This document shows positions 23,037-36,300 of a DNA stretch of 38,039 nt, piece after piece; within the stretch, counting starts at the first letter, position 1, and each line of letters starts with the position of its first letter. Where the stretch lies: the NCBI RefSeq assembly GCF_000003605.2, contig NW_003108585.1, forward strand, positions 211,875 to 249,913, given 5' to 3'. This stretch comes from Saccoglossus kowalevskii. Lineage: Eukaryota; Hemichordata; Enteropneusta; Harrimaniidae. A program made the translations under genes and the position numbers. The notes under the pieces were generated by a model, which did no database searches, was not told where the DNA came from, and saw nothing but the letters and a program-made list of their open reading frames with translations.

Positions 23037-23336
23037 TTAAACAAGTAAATTCACTCCAAATGCGTACTTAACTTTCCTCGTTCTGAGTATTTTATGGAAA
23101 TCGTGTTTTGCATCGAGATATTGCGAACGTGCGTCTACGTATACTGTGAGCTTGTCTCCAGGGACGAGGGATACTGTGGCGAGAAGCACAGACGCAAGAA
23201 TAGGATTACAACCATCGGAAAAGCAAGCAAAAAGCATTTTGTACATTGCTAACATTTCACCACTTCGGCTTACAGGAAGATTCTTTCGAATGTAATCAAC
23301 AAAAACGATTTGCGAACGAAAGCATATATCTTGAGG
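23037..23336 (-). CDS. TNF-superfamily ligand-like terminal exon
   Basis: Read from a possible acceptor AGACAG (before 23336), this 300-bp phase-0 exon encodes 99 residues and a TAA. The translation resembles the C-terminal half of a TNF homology domain: FRSQIVF near residue 6 (compare Y-x-Y-S-Q-V-x-F), then VSRSGE, then MLFACFSDGC (compare L-F-R-C in BAFF/APRIL), then SVLLATVSLVPGDKLTVYV (compare G-V-F-x-L-x-x-G-D-x-L-x-V-x-V), YLD, and finally YAFGVNLLV at the stop (compare F-F-G-x-x-x-L). TNF ligands are trimeric, receptor-binding proteins whose domain ends at the C terminus, as here. The stretch from GD to the end is about ten residues longer than in typical ligands. The upstream exons (membrane anchor, first half of the domain) were not found. 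It lies within the receptor-like intron on the same strand; a pseudogene fragment is possible. Confidence 0.5.
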   Translation of the reverse strand, partial: PQDICFRSQIVFVDYIRKNLPVSRSGEMLAMYKMLFACFSDGCNPILASVLLATVSLVPGDKLTVYVDARSQYLDAKHDFHKILRTRKVKYAFGVNLLV

Positions 23337-26300
23337 CTGTCTATATATTCTAGTATTTATATATATGTAACACTTTTCTCAATGAAAAAAAAAAACCACA
23401 CTATAATACTTAACAATTCAAGACGATGTTTTTATCTCTTCTGACGGAGACATTTCCCGATTTTTTTTTTGAAAATTCACCCTCTCCCTTGAGATGTTGG
23501 AGATACTTGCTCATACACATAATGGAACACCAGACGCTAATTCAATTGTTATGTAGTGTTCATGCCCTTGATGAGAAATTGATCGAGGCAAGAAAAATAA
23601 CACAACATTATTGTTTTCAAAGTATCGTGTAGCCCAATTTTCGGACATTTAATATCCGACACACAAACAGTGCCTTCCCTGATCTAAATGTATAAACTGC
23701 ATGTAAATGGGGGGAAAAGTACATTTACAGTCGATTCCTAATTTAATTTCTGATCTCTTCCTGCTGAGACTCCGAGACAGGAAGCTAGAGCAATTTGAAA
23801 TAGATTGTTGAATTTCTTTTACGTCCGCATCCTTCCGTTTTCTGTAAAATTAACACCTTAAATATGTCACAGCGAGTAGAGAACACATTCACACAAACCC
23901 ACTTGTAATTCAGGTAACTCAGTTGTACCCATCACTAAATATTAGCAATGATGAATTTCGATTACGTTAATGAAACATGTCTTCGCCAGGACGTAGCAGT
24001 GTATGTTTTCTACTACACCGGTTTTTTATTACCACCTGCACTACAACTTCATGATTTATCCCCTGATCTGATTAAACAAGGTCGATTATGCCCCAACACT
24101 ATGTCCTAGATTAATCAACGTCAAGTACGTTCTCTATACCGGTCAGCCGACATTACTGACTATGCATTGAGAACACGATAGGCAGTAGGTATTTTGCATA
24201 GCGCTGTGTATTTCCACCCGTTGACATGGCCTTTTCAAAATTACAGACGATAAGGAAAATCTTACAACGCATCAACGGAAGACAAATTGACGCACACGAG
24301 TTATTTTCAATTGGAAGTTTTTTATTGGAGTTATCGCTTCGTAGTAAATGCGGTTATGTCATGGTGTATTTATTAGGAATGGGAATTCGATGAAGTTATC
24401 TAATTGTTATTCATTCAGAACACTTAGCCTAACCTATATCAGTTCTGCGCCAATACACGTGTCTACATGTCTCATTTACACCATATGATTCACGGTAAAC
24501 ACAGGGTTTATATTTCTCATGGACAATATATACTTACATTATATATAGCACGTATTGAAGTGTGAACGAAACAATAATGTTCTGATCGAAAATATTGAAC
24601 GCCGGTTCGAAGCAAAATTTGTATTCACCTGTTTCGAACAAAGCTATTGAATACTGGTTGGTGAAATATTATGTATTTGCCTGCCCAAGACAAAAAAACT
24701 TGATTACTGGTCGGTACGAGAATATTTATTTACACCTTTTGAACCCTTGTTTTTTTCGCGCGAACAACTAATCGCACATGCAGTGTGCAGTCGCTTGAAT
24801 AGGTCCATCCTAATGAATTTGCTTTTCAATTAACTGTGCCGTGAAAGAATAATTGGCCGACTTCAAATGACAGTAAAAACAATGGACGAACCAATCTCTT
24901 CAAGAAATAATCATCATACACTCATACGTCATCCTAATTCGACAAGAAAGAAGAAAAAGTGACAATTGAGGATTGTTGAAACCGCAAACTTCATAATTGA
25001 AGAACGCAAGGAAAGGAAATCTACTTTGTATAGTCTGTACATGTTAATGCATAATTAACGCTAAATCACGTGATCCGTGGTTATGTACGCTAGATTGATC
25101 AAGAACTGAAACGAACCACTCTGAGTCAAATTGACTGTCAGCTAATTCGCAGCACGTCTCTAATATTTCCATATTCTATGCTCTCACGAGTCTGCACTGT
25201 TTTCTTCCGTTTTCATGACACCAACTAATCGTAGTGTCACGTGACATGCTTGTGGGCACTATGTGATGTTTTGTTTCTCGCCCGCTTCAATATATCATCG
25301 TGACATTGAACTTTTTTTTAATAATCCGATATTAATAGAAGTGTATGAAGCCAAGACCGCGACGCTGTCCTTAAACTGAACAAATTATTGGAAACCATAA
25401 CTCTTTTAATTTCTTGTTAAATTACAAGTTTGATTGATGGTTGTTCATTATGGAATTGTCCTGGAATGTAAATCTTAACGACTTGGCATTTACGTGCTGT
25501 AGTAGATTCAATATCTAGGCACCACATTCGGGAATTCTCTGACATAATTAAAAAACACATTGCAATTTATGACGCTAGCCGAGGTGATGGGTACGTCTTG
25601 ACGTTGCCTGGTATATGTTAGACGGTATCTTTGTGCGAGGATCACGGCGGTTTCGTAACACAATTCAAGTGCAAGGTCTGTCTGCACATATGTTGATCTA
25701 ACCGTGTTGACAATTTAGGTAGGAGTTCTGATTGAAATCCGATATTGACATTGGAATGGACGTCTCATTATACTGTAATTGGCGTAATTGGTCTGATAAG
25801 GTGGGAGATATCTTGCTCGTCGCGTGCCTTCTCACTGTATTATACTGAACGTTTAGTGCCGTCTTTCTTGACAATTGAGATTGCAACCAAAGCAGGCATT
25901 GGATTTTGCGGGTACTAGTCGCGTCTCATTAATCAATGGGAACAACTCGTCTCGCGGAAGGCGTAAGCAGCGAGACCAAACACACGGTGTTTTCACGTCG
26001 GTGAAATGCTTCATTCTAACTTGTCATAATCCATTTATACGTTCCAAATACCCCGACGTCTAAGTATATCAACGTTTAGTATATTGTTATAAAAGATGCA
26101 ATGTGGGCTTCTGCTGTTCGCATTGAACGTCCCCAAATAGCAATGATGTGGCGAACACCGTATAATACGTATTTATTTGGCAGTGCGGGATAAGTTTAGC
26201 AAAAATGAAAAAAAAAATGATATCACACCTGACCATATCAATGGATCATTTTATAATACTAATTCAGTTTCACTATTGCACTTCAATGTTGATTCTTCTG

Positions 26301-26432
26301 AAACATCGCGCATCGACGCTCATGACAACAACTAAATCACCAAGTGGACAAAATAGACGACCGTTTCACTTTGTGTAATGATTACTACGCTTAACAATTT
26401 GTTTCACGTATAGATTCAGACGATTTACTTAC

Positions 26433-26499
26433 CTTGCAATACAATCAGTACAATCATGGAATGGTACCATGTTAACCGACAGCTTTTGAGAAACCACAT
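26433..26499 (-). CDS. nicotinic acetylcholine receptor-like subunit, exon 1 (signal peptide)
   Basis: An ATG at 26499-26497 opens 22 codons plus one base, ending at a strong donor CAAG|GTAAGT. The translation MWFLKSCRLTWYHSMIVLIV followed by LQ has the layout of a signal peptide: a basic N region, then a hydrophobic core MIVLIVL. The split codon is completed by the first two bases of exon 2 to give glycine, so the joined protein reads LQGVSPTSD before the receptor domain. Receptor subunits of this family commonly have a first exon that ends just after the signal peptide. The link to exon 2 rests on phase, order, strand and the signal-peptide content; a transcript would settle it. The start context is acceptable (G at -3). 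The 5' untranslated region and promoter would lie at higher coordinates. Confidence 0.65.
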
Positions 26500-29400
26500 T
26501 CCAGGAAACTTCTGAATTGGCGAGGATATGGCAGAGTAGTCGCCGCACGGAACAAACACGTTAAGGTTATACGAGTCGCGACTGTTGTTCACTAAACCGA
26601 AACGAATGTTGAAAAGAACAATAATAACTCTTCTATTAACGGGTAGATATCGACAGGCATCTGGACTAGTAGGTATATTTCCATAGCCAGAAAATTAGAG
26701 TCCACTTGTTATCCGTATGGCACTTCATACGTAGCTTCGGTGTAAATGGATATAAAGTACTCTCTGTATAACGCACAATGAAATGGCGCCGTCTATAGTT
26801 TGCTCGTTCTCACTGTTCCCGCGATGATGGAGATGGCCCCTCAGCTCAACGGAAAATATTTGGTTCCGGTGTTCCACTACTATTAGAATTAGCGTTATAC
26901 GAAAGACGGGCTGATGACAGCAAGCGCAGTTAGTGACAATTTGCCATCGAAATGCGTTTTGTTCTCTGACATTCGAAAATGTTCGCCACTCAAGGATAAT
27001 TGGTTTATTTTGGATCAAATTAATTACCAGCAAGACAGCGCATCACGCACGCATCCATAATGCATATGCATATACGGAATGCATTCATAAATATGTGCAT
27101 ATTTTAATAATATTAACCAAAAATGGCATGCACACAGAATCATAGTTGTAAATATTTAATTTGATAATTACTGTATATAAGATGCGACTAAACCAGCGAT
27201 ATTGGGTAATAGTTCAAGTCTGTTTATTTAATCTACCTGATTAAGGTAGAAACAACTAAATTGACTAAAATTGCGAGAAAATATTTTTGCGTACGTCGTA
27301 TGAGTCACACACACAGGTGCCTGTTATCGATTTCATTTGCTCTCTGCGGGTAACAGTCATCGTTCATTTCCGGTTGTCGCATTAACTTTATACCCGTATG
27401 TAGAGGTCAGCGACCGTGAAGGTTACTGATCTTCGTTCATATGTTGATGACAATTGACAATGAATTTTAACTTTAACCGTTTTATGTTAAATTGCATCTA
27501 ATTATACGCCAGCCCTGGAGCAGGTGTCAGGCAATTACGCATTTCTTGTTGTAATTACATCATCAAACATATTCGAACAAATAGCCTGGCAATTACTTTG
27601 TTTAGAAACACTCAAGACAATCACAAATTTATTGTATTTTATATGATTATATTTGAGTTTTGCGAAATGGAAATGTTAAACATTTTAAACTGACCTTCAA
27701 CAATTGTTAGCAAATTATGATTTGTATACGCAATTATTTATTTACAAGTATTGTATATTTTAAATACTGTTTTCTGTGCATCATAACTAAGACCTTTCCC
27801 ATATTTCAATAATCATTTATGCAATTATAACTACCTCATCCACCTATTGTCGCGTTTTTGACATACGGTATGGTGTTCTGGTAAGCCCGGTGAAACTCCC
27901 CAAATGCATGAAATGTTAAGAGCGCCAGTTTAGCGTCCCAGGAGACAGTGTTTCCTGTATCGAAATTTATCATGCATATAAAGAACGCTGAGCAATGAAA
28001 TAATGGATCACACATAATAAAATCCGACTGATATACAACGCGTTTCATCTCAACAACTGGATAAATATGATTTAACATACCTAGTTAGGCAGCAGGGGAT
28101 ATATTTATATTTTACGAGTACAGAGTAATAGATGACATTCACGCCACATCATCTCCATGATGTTTTGCTAGTTATTAAACTCAGTGGTTTTGCCTTTTTC
28201 GTTCGGATATTAAGATCAAAGCCGTCATAGTGTCGGTTAAATTATTTAATTCCATTTTCAGTTCACATTTGAAGTACACATCTAAATGATATAGCTACAC
28301 ACGTGACTGAGCACTATTCCATGCCTATGTTGTTCTAGTTTAACGATACTTCACTCTATTTACTGAACATAACAATTGACCTTTAAATAGCACAGTTGAA
28401 TTAAATTAAATGGAATTACGAAACCGTGAAAATATATAGGATACTGGGTGTGAATATTTTAGTATGTGAATATAGACTCTATCAATTGCTTGTAAAATAT
28501 CGCAAAATGTCGTTAAATTATGCGCATAATAATTAAACTTGTATAATACAAAATCCACAACACAATATATTGTAATGTAGTCTGGAAATCATTTCTTTTG
28601 GAAAGAGTATTACCTCGTTATGAAATTTAGCCGATATGTCACTAGTTTTAGTATTTTACAACCCAAGATAATAATGATGTTATTTTAAAAATATTGAAAA
28701 TCATTAAAAACAGCTTAGCAGATGCAAAACCCTCAAGCAAGGTGTCAAATTAAAAAATACGTAAATAGTTATACAGTTTTTCAAATTTATCGTATTTGCA
28801 TACGTCTAATTTGCATATTGTTGTTAAATATGAAATAAGTTTAATTTAGCGAACATTACATTAGTTCTTATTGTGTGCTACGCTTTTTTTTTATCTTAAA
28901 TGGAACAATTGAGATTTAAAAAAAAAAATTGTATTCTTTATATTTACTAATTAGACAAGTTAATGATATTTATCGAGTAGATAGCATCCTAGAGATAACA
29001 TCCTTTTTTAGATATTATGAGAAATTTATGAAACAAAAATTTAAAGCAAAAGACAAAGGCTGAATTCATGCAAGTACATTGTAGCTACAAATTTAGTTTT
29101 TTCTAACTTTCGTTAATTATTATTTTTGTATTCGCAAATATACAAGTAGATATTTTCCACAGTAGACGTGCATACAATACTCACAGTTTACCTATGTTTA
29201 TTTTAATTCACAAATTCGCATTTAAAATAAATGGAAATTGTATTATAATCAATATATAATCAGGATGATGTAAGATGATCCACTGTTCACATATGCAGAG
29301 CTGTAAAATACATCAACAAGGCTTGATTTTCTCAAATGCTTCCCTATATATACTCAGCGTGAAACGTCTGATGGATTTTACGGCAAAAAAAGGGATATTA

Positions 29401-31410
29401 AAAGTATTAACTGGCCAACATATTTAGTTGAAGTATATAATATGTTATAATCCGAAAATAAATTTATAAAGGTTTGACATTGTCCCTGTATTTTCAAATA
29501 TATATAGAATGTCGTATTGCTTGTTCGTCGTTTATTAAGTGCAAAGTATGTACAGAGGTTGATGCAGGCGATGTCATTATTTTGTTATAACTTCACATGG
29601 TGCCCAACCCCACTGTGTTGTGTCAACCGCGAGTTTTGGATATAAAAAATATATTCGCGTCCTTTTTAATATAGAAAGCTTTATATGAAGGCGTAGCAAC
29701 CTGGGTCCAGTTATGGAGCTTTAGTGATGAATACATTTCGTTATATGTGTGTTTGCATGACTGGGTCTTAGTTTCACAATGTTACTGGTAGCTACAGACA
29801 TCTTCATGTCAAATTAATTAACCAACCGAGTATGGTGAATAAATGGTTGCCATGCCAACACACTCAAATCAGTGCATGAAAAATGTATAATTACATATGT
29901 TGTACTAATTAAAATTATCATATTCTTCGTAAGTGTTATTCTTGCTTATTGATAAAAAAATTAACAACAAAACAGTATAAATTGAGTGTTTTAAAAACTA
30001 AAGATATATTTGTATGACAGAAACAAAATTATGACGCGTCACCGTATATGCACGAATACAGAGATTAAATAGAATATTTTGAATAAGAAAAAACACACAG
30101 CTATTATACTTTGCATGTGAAGTAAACTATTTGTAAATATAGTTTAATGAGGGATTTTGGATAATTGCCAATAACCATGTGTGTGTTCAAATGGTAGCTG
30201 TCTGCCAATCACATATCGGCTGTCTTCCGATATATATTGGAGAGGGAGTGTGTATTATACAAACAAACGCGATAGCCTTGAACAAAGGGAGTGTTTACAC
30301 CCTGACACGTATTCGAGTCATTTACATCAACGTAGACGATTGTGTGCGCGCATATGTTCTCACAATGGAGGTCGTTCAGTTCACACATAAGGTAATCATT
30401 AACGTGATCGTCAATGAAACGCCAAGAGATGATCATAGATGAATCTCGGCTGTATATGACTAGCAATACAAGTAATAGTACATTGGGATATATAACTTCT
30501 ACGTGCATGTGCATAGCAGTCACTTGATTAAATTCATGTTAAATGTTCGTGGATTGATTACTTCAACACTGAAAGCACGTACAATCTTACTTCTAATGAT
30601 GAATCGCAAAAGTAGGACGCTTAACCCCTAAATGGATATTCACCTTATACTGTTATCAGAAGCACTAATTGATGTGGACAGATTTTAAACCAATTGCTAC
30701 AAAATAGACTGTCATGGGTAATCAGTATCTGTGCATGAATCGGGTTATTTCTAAATTTTAAATCGAGTCACAGGCATGCTATATTTAGAATAAAAATTTA
30801 TATAAAAGGACCGTAATAAGTTTGCCCGTTTTACTATTATAATTAAATGTTATCTAGACCTATAATAAAGCCTGCAGAGGAATTCACAAAAGTAAACGCG
30901 AGATCACGACTCAACACTACATGGGAGTAACGAATTTTTTTCCATAATATGGTTCAACGTATGAATTAGTTTTTATTCATTGTTGTTTATTTCGTCTGAA
31001 CCTGAGACGACTAATAAAGTATATAAAATATCCTATAGTGACATATTCTACCGATTGTTTTTTTAATAACTAGAAATAATGTAATTCTAGTGGATTGTTT
31101 AAGTTTCTATTACGAATACGTTGTTACATTTATTCATAACATAGTTATATTTAAATCGTGTCCATTTTTAAATGAGTCATTCTTATTATGCAGGTAATGC
31201 CACATATACTGACGATGCAACACCGTAGACAATGTAATTGTTATCTTGTTGTCACTCAATCTAGATTGTGTTAAGTAATTTGTAATGACACGATAAAACT
31301 GTTAACTAATTACTACTAACTGTTATAAAATCAAGCTGTGTGTGGATGTAGTGTTTTTTTTTACTCCCAGCGCTGTCAATCTTCAATCTCTTCATCAATC
31401 TACAATCTCT
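26500..31410. other. upstream flank of the receptor-like gene, no firm gene
   Basis: About 26500-27060 is somewhat richer in CpG than its surroundings and would hold the promoter and 5' untranslated region of the minus-strand gene if exon 1 is right. Further on, the sequence is AT-rich with no recognised exon apart from the weak candidate at 27836-27954. Overlapping frames at 30179-30523 are open on both strands and were not called. Confidence 0.45.
27836..27954 (-). other. weak candidate terminal exon, unknown product
   Basis: After a possible acceptor GATACAG (before 27954), a phase-1 frame encodes NTVSWDAKLALLTFHAFGEF and continues to IGG and TGA at 27838-27836. An AATAAA on the minus strand lies about 90 bases past the stop. 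The composition is protein-like but I recognise no family. Its length is compatible with chance. Confidence 0.12.
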
Positions 31411-31488
31411 GCCATCCTATATGGGTTTGATGAAGGTGCTTACACCATCTACACCGAAACGTCGCATGACTAAATTTCATATCCAGCT
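31411..31488 (+). ncRNA. degenerate hammerhead-ribozyme-like motif
   Basis: TTGATGA (31427-31433), a GGTG/CACC stem (31435-31438 with 31452-31455), then GAAA (31456-31459) follow the order of a type I hammerhead core (CUGANGA, stem II, GAAA). Downstream GTC-GCAT-GAC (31461-31470) could be a short stem III followed by TA at the expected cleavage position. ATATG (31419-31423) can pair with CATAT (31478-31482) as part of stem I. The invariant first C of CUGANGA is T here and stem III starts with an extra base, so self-cleavage is unlikely. Such ribozymes occur in Penelope-like elements and retrozymes of animals, so this may be a remnant of one. Confidence 0.25.
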
Positions 31489-33250
31489 CGGGCGTTGTAA
31501 TTAGTACGCGCTATATCCAAAATTATTGTACTAAATGTTATACAAATCATTGCAGCAAATATGCAATTTATTCAAATAGAGTAACATTAACAGGGAATAA
31601 TCTCGATATGTGTATATTACTTTGAACGTTTTTCCGTGTACTGCATTTAATACAATATATATTCTGACAATCATATTATACTCCGTTCAGCTTATTGGAG
31701 TTAAATCATACTCCCTTATATACAGGCCCGTGCTTTGGTGAAATCCGATTAATTAAATTAGCGTTTTTATATTCGTATATTGTAAGACTCTGTTTTCATC
31801 ACATCTAAGCATTGGAATCGTAATTTGTGTGTGCATAGTTGAATGCATTGTTTTGTATATTACTTGCTTGCTATGTTAATTCCTATATATCGATGATTGC
31901 CTTCATGATATTTCATCTAGAGGTTTGTAAGCGTATTTCAATGTATCATTTCAAAGAATCATTGATAATATTTCATTTTACTGAGTTTTGAGAAAATTCA
32001 AACAATTCGTTTACGTAACACACATACAAAATTCAAATTCTATAAATATTTAAAAACTTTCCGGCTCGTATTTCAGTTGTGTTCATCAATCACAATGTGT
32101 ACATCTGATCTGACGGGCGTATAGTTTCCCCCCTCAATACAATAGTAATGATATGACGTAGCACGTGGTGTTTTGACCGCTTACTTCAAGCGTGATTCAT
32201 TTTGTTAGTTTCAATTAAAATACATGTTGTTGGCGAACATGTTACACACACGTAAAGGCAAAGACAATACACAGACAGTAACACAGTATCGATGAGTGCA
32301 GTACAGATAGGTTGTATAATTTACTCGCATGGAAATCAATGGTGAAACGGTAGAAAATCTTCAGTTTTCAGACTATCCTAGTATTTCTACAATCAGATAA
32401 TAATTCGTTTGTTTTCTAGACCTGATATCAAACACAATTTAAGATTGAAATAACATACGAATTACTATATAATTTAGTGTGACGTTAATTATGTGTTTAG
32501 ATTAAACTGCTAAATGACATCATTTGCTTTATGTGATAACTAAACCAAGCGAATAATTTCTTAAATTAAACATTAAGCTTTCGTCTTTTAGGTCATGGAC
32601 AAAGGCAATTCACATTTGACATTTTTAACTAAAATAAGTTACAGGAGATGTTGTCCTGGAATCGTAACAATAGTTTGAATGTAACAGTTTGTAATCTGAT
32701 ACCAATACTGTTGACAAACAGTGAGGTGTACTGCAATACTGATGATTTTTTGTTCACATTATCAATTTACTGTATTTTTTGTTTTCATTCTAGTTAATTA
32801 ATTTATGTCTAGTATTTGATGTTAAAGCCTAGTCATCAGTGAGGCGATAGTCATATAAACAAACCATGGCTGGCGAAGATGCAGCAAAACAAATGTACAG
32901 ATTTTTATGTTTGGAATGAGAAATACTCATTGTAATAACAGGATCTGTAAAATTTTGTGGAATCATATTTTTGAGTAAAAAAAACATACAATGCACAATG
33001 GTTTGTGCACGTTCATTTATTGGTTTGCACATGGGTTGGTGGGGGAAATATAATGTACAGAATGAATGGTAGTGGAGTTTTGCCACTTCTATTGTAAAGT
33101 AGGAACCGTTGACAACAAATCTAATCATAATATGCAAACTGGCACGTTCATGCCGTGGCGATGAGGTGACCTGTAAATTTAAAACACAATTTAATGGCGA
33201 AAATCTCAATTCTCATCAATTTAAATTGTTGCGACTAAAAATTATCCATG
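31489..33250. other. non-coding stretch, no supported gene
   Basis: AT-rich sequence. The 126-codon minus-strand frame at 32829-33209 is the longest outside the arrays. It has a possible acceptor (AAATTTACAG) near its start but no recognisable domain, and about one frame of this length is expected by chance in a window of this size and composition. Confidence 0.5.
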
Positions 33251-33251
33251 A

Positions 33252-33314
<63 letters not shown>

Positions 33315-33331
33315 AAAAATAAATAAAAAAA

Positions 33332-33366
<35 letters not shown>

Positions 33367-33367
33367 A
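33251..33367. repeat. (TAAA)n microsatellite with two A7 interruptions
   Basis: A run of TAAA units, the reverse complement of the TTTA array at 20821-20994. Two units are expanded to seven A residues (33313-33319 and 33325-33331). The hydrophobic LFIY-repeat frame on the minus strand is a product of this repeat, not a gene. Confidence 0.97.
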
Positions 33368-36300
33368 ATTGAATTGTATACAACATTGAGAATCTAATCA
33401 TAGTCAGGGTATTTATGCTACTCAACATGTCTTTTTATTGAGAAAATTGCCTTTAAATTGAAACGGCCAATTATTCAACGCCACACGTTTTTATTTACTT
33501 TTTTGTTAATTATTTCTCCCCGTGAGCAAGCTGTATAAAATGCTACACATGATTGGCTGTTGCTTAAGCGGAATTTGAAAACTAAATAATTATATTCATA
33601 AAACAATAACAAGTAATAAGCCAATAAAAAGCCCAAACTAGAATCTTATTTTAATCAGTTTGGAAGCAACCCATTTTAGAAGAGATGTGGACGCGGAACA
33701 ACCATGTTACAAACAACAGCAACAATTTTGAGAATAACATTTTATTTGTAAAGTTATTAATAGACTCACACGAAACGTTCATTAAGTATTGCCCTGGACA
33801 CAGATGTTGTTTCAGATGCGAACCTGTAGCCATTGATATTTCTGGAATGATTTATCATTTGTAACTCAAAAAATAGATTGATGGGTGGTTTTTAATGAAA
33901 TTCTAGAGAGGGTTTGCGCCTCCAGACAAGTGTACCAATCGGTAAGACATTGATTTGTCATGAAAACAAGAATGCTTTAAATAAATAGTTATTGTCAGAT
34001 AACGAATGTTCCTGATTCATTTATTTAGGGCGATTCGTACTTCAAACATAAACCAAGCGATTCCATTGTTAATCCAGTAGATATCGACACATTTTTTACA
34101 CAGACACTATCACAAAATACGATATTTGTCTGTTTTGTTGAATGAATAAACTATTCAAGACTCAATTCATTCTTTTCAAAACGAAATCAGAATCTGTGTA
34201 AATTTGATAAATGTCTTTTTTTGTCATAAGATACAATAGGACAGGGCTATTAGTAAGCTTAGTTAATTTGCATCCACGGTAGACAATTGCGCTCTTGTGA
34301 GGCCTTCAATTTTATGAATGAAATAATGGAATCACATGAGAATAGTTTTAAAAAAAATCTTTCGTCACACATTTTTTTTCCCGAACAACCGCAAATGGCC
34401 TCAAACCTTCATTGCACGCAATGTATAAGAGTAATTAGCGAATATTATGGTATTTTGCTTCTGTTATGTAATTCGATTATTTGGACACGTGGTAGAATAC
34501 GAACATAATGCTAATTTCAGTTTATATCGAATATTCAGAATTCGCATATAAGCACGAAATGACAGATGTTCCATGACTTTTCTGCCAGATTAGCATCAGA
34601 TAGAAGTAATAGAATTCTTGGCAATTTCAAAACAAAATTTGCTGAATTGCGCATCATCACTACAAACCCCTCGCTTTGACGTCACCTCAAAGTAAATGGG
34701 AACGGCGGTATTTATTAGAACACAGACTTTTCACCCAGGGAAAGATAATTTGTTTTCTCAGGATGTCCGGATTGTTCTTATCACGAGTTCTGTATTTTGT
34801 TCTGTATTGCGCTAATGTAACATTAACTTATTACGTGCCACGCCGCACCACAAGATTGCAAGCATTAGTTGTGCCTTAAAAGTCAGCATTATCTTATCAC
34901 AGGATAATCTACTGTCGTTGCCTCTTAAAATAACTAATGAGCGCGTTGTTCGTGATGACGGAATCATAATTTATCATCAATTACCGATCGATAAATCACG
35001 TGGAATACTAATGTGCAATGAAAGTGGATTGGAAAACAAATGTTTTAACTGTGTTGTAGTTTTAGACAGAAAACTAAATATGAGGTTCACTGTCTGGCAG
35101 GGTTGGAACTATGTAGGCTTAGACAATGCAATGTGCAGTCTGTAGCAGGGCTAGTACTCAATCACCAGAGTATCACTGTTTATTCCTAGTTCCCATGCTG
35201 AGTCAATGGTAAGATGGTACTTTGTAGTTTTAGCAAGCATAGCCGTGTCCATGTTAGACGGAATGGCTACGTTAGTTTCTGTTTTGGGTTACATTATAGC
35301 GTACCTGGTTGGCATAATGATACGTCGGGTACCTGCAGAGTTATATTGAAAGTCAATAACGTAGGCAGCAGATGAACCTCATGGCGTTTGGAAATATATG
35401 TTTAATCACCAACGAGTCCTGTTTTATTCGTATACTAAAACATTCAACTGTGATATTATCCCGCCCCCTCTTCCCAGGAAATACCCTGTATGCAAAAAAG
35501 GTACAGGGGCGTGAACTATAATTACAAGGACAAATTTAGGCATTGAACTCAAAATTCATGCAGATTCTGCTGCCATGACGTCCAAATACATCGAAAAATA
35601 AATAGGACGCATAATATTCATCGAGTGTGACAACCACTGTGATATACACGCAATGTACTGTATCATGTGAATTGATTTTGTGGTTTATCGAGTCAGTAAA
35701 TGCAGATGTATCATGCGGAATCTGCACAGTCTGAGAGGAGCGTTCTCATTCTCATCATAGTAAGTCTATTCAGTAGAACATAAATAGGAATGCGTACTGC
35801 AGGAAAACCATCTAGGCAAATAAACATGGCGGACATTGCAAGACAGGTGCCTGATGAATATTATTAACATAACTCAACATAATGAACCTTTATGATTGTT
35901 GAAATTAACAATATTTTGATAAATTTATTAGTTTAATTAATTAATTTCTACACCCTCATAGTCAGGAATGTTGTTTTATTGAGGTGAGTAGTAATAAATA
36001 TATTTTCAATAATATTTGTTTGTGTTATCTGTGTTGAAATCAAAGTTGGGGTTACCATCGCGACCCTTCTCAACTTTGTAGCTATCACATCTGGCAGTTG
36101 CGGGTATTGTAGTAAATTGGAGAGAATGATAGTGTTCAATCTCGGCAAGGGCTAGTATTATGTCACTTTTCTGGAAGAGTTTTTTTAGGCTTCTACTTTG
36201 AGGAGGATTTGAAAAAAAAAATAGCGAATATGAAAAAAATGGTGTCACTGATTGAATCACTGAATATCAATAAAATTTAATGTTTGTTTTTGCATTAGTT

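Noticed and set aside
24226-24393. 55-codon plus-strand frame beginning MAFSKLQTIRKILQ with a good start context
   Set aside because: Length is well within chance, no family is recognised, and it lies inside the inferred intron with no splice or promoter evidence.
30179-30523. Three overlapping frames on both strands near 30.3 kb
   Set aside because: Mutual shadows in a slightly less AT-rich patch; none shows homology or splice support strong enough to call.
32829-33209. 126-codon minus-strand frame, the longest outside arrays
   Set aside because: No recognisable domain. A rough stop-codon estimate for this base composition gives about one frame of this length by chance.
33216-33428. Hydrophobic LFIY-repeat frame that looks like a membrane segment
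   Set aside because: It is a translation of the TAAA microsatellite.
34918-35145. Plus-strand frame with many G-first codons after a possible acceptor
   Set aside because: No ATG, no donor, no recognised family. It is mentioned in the interval entry only.
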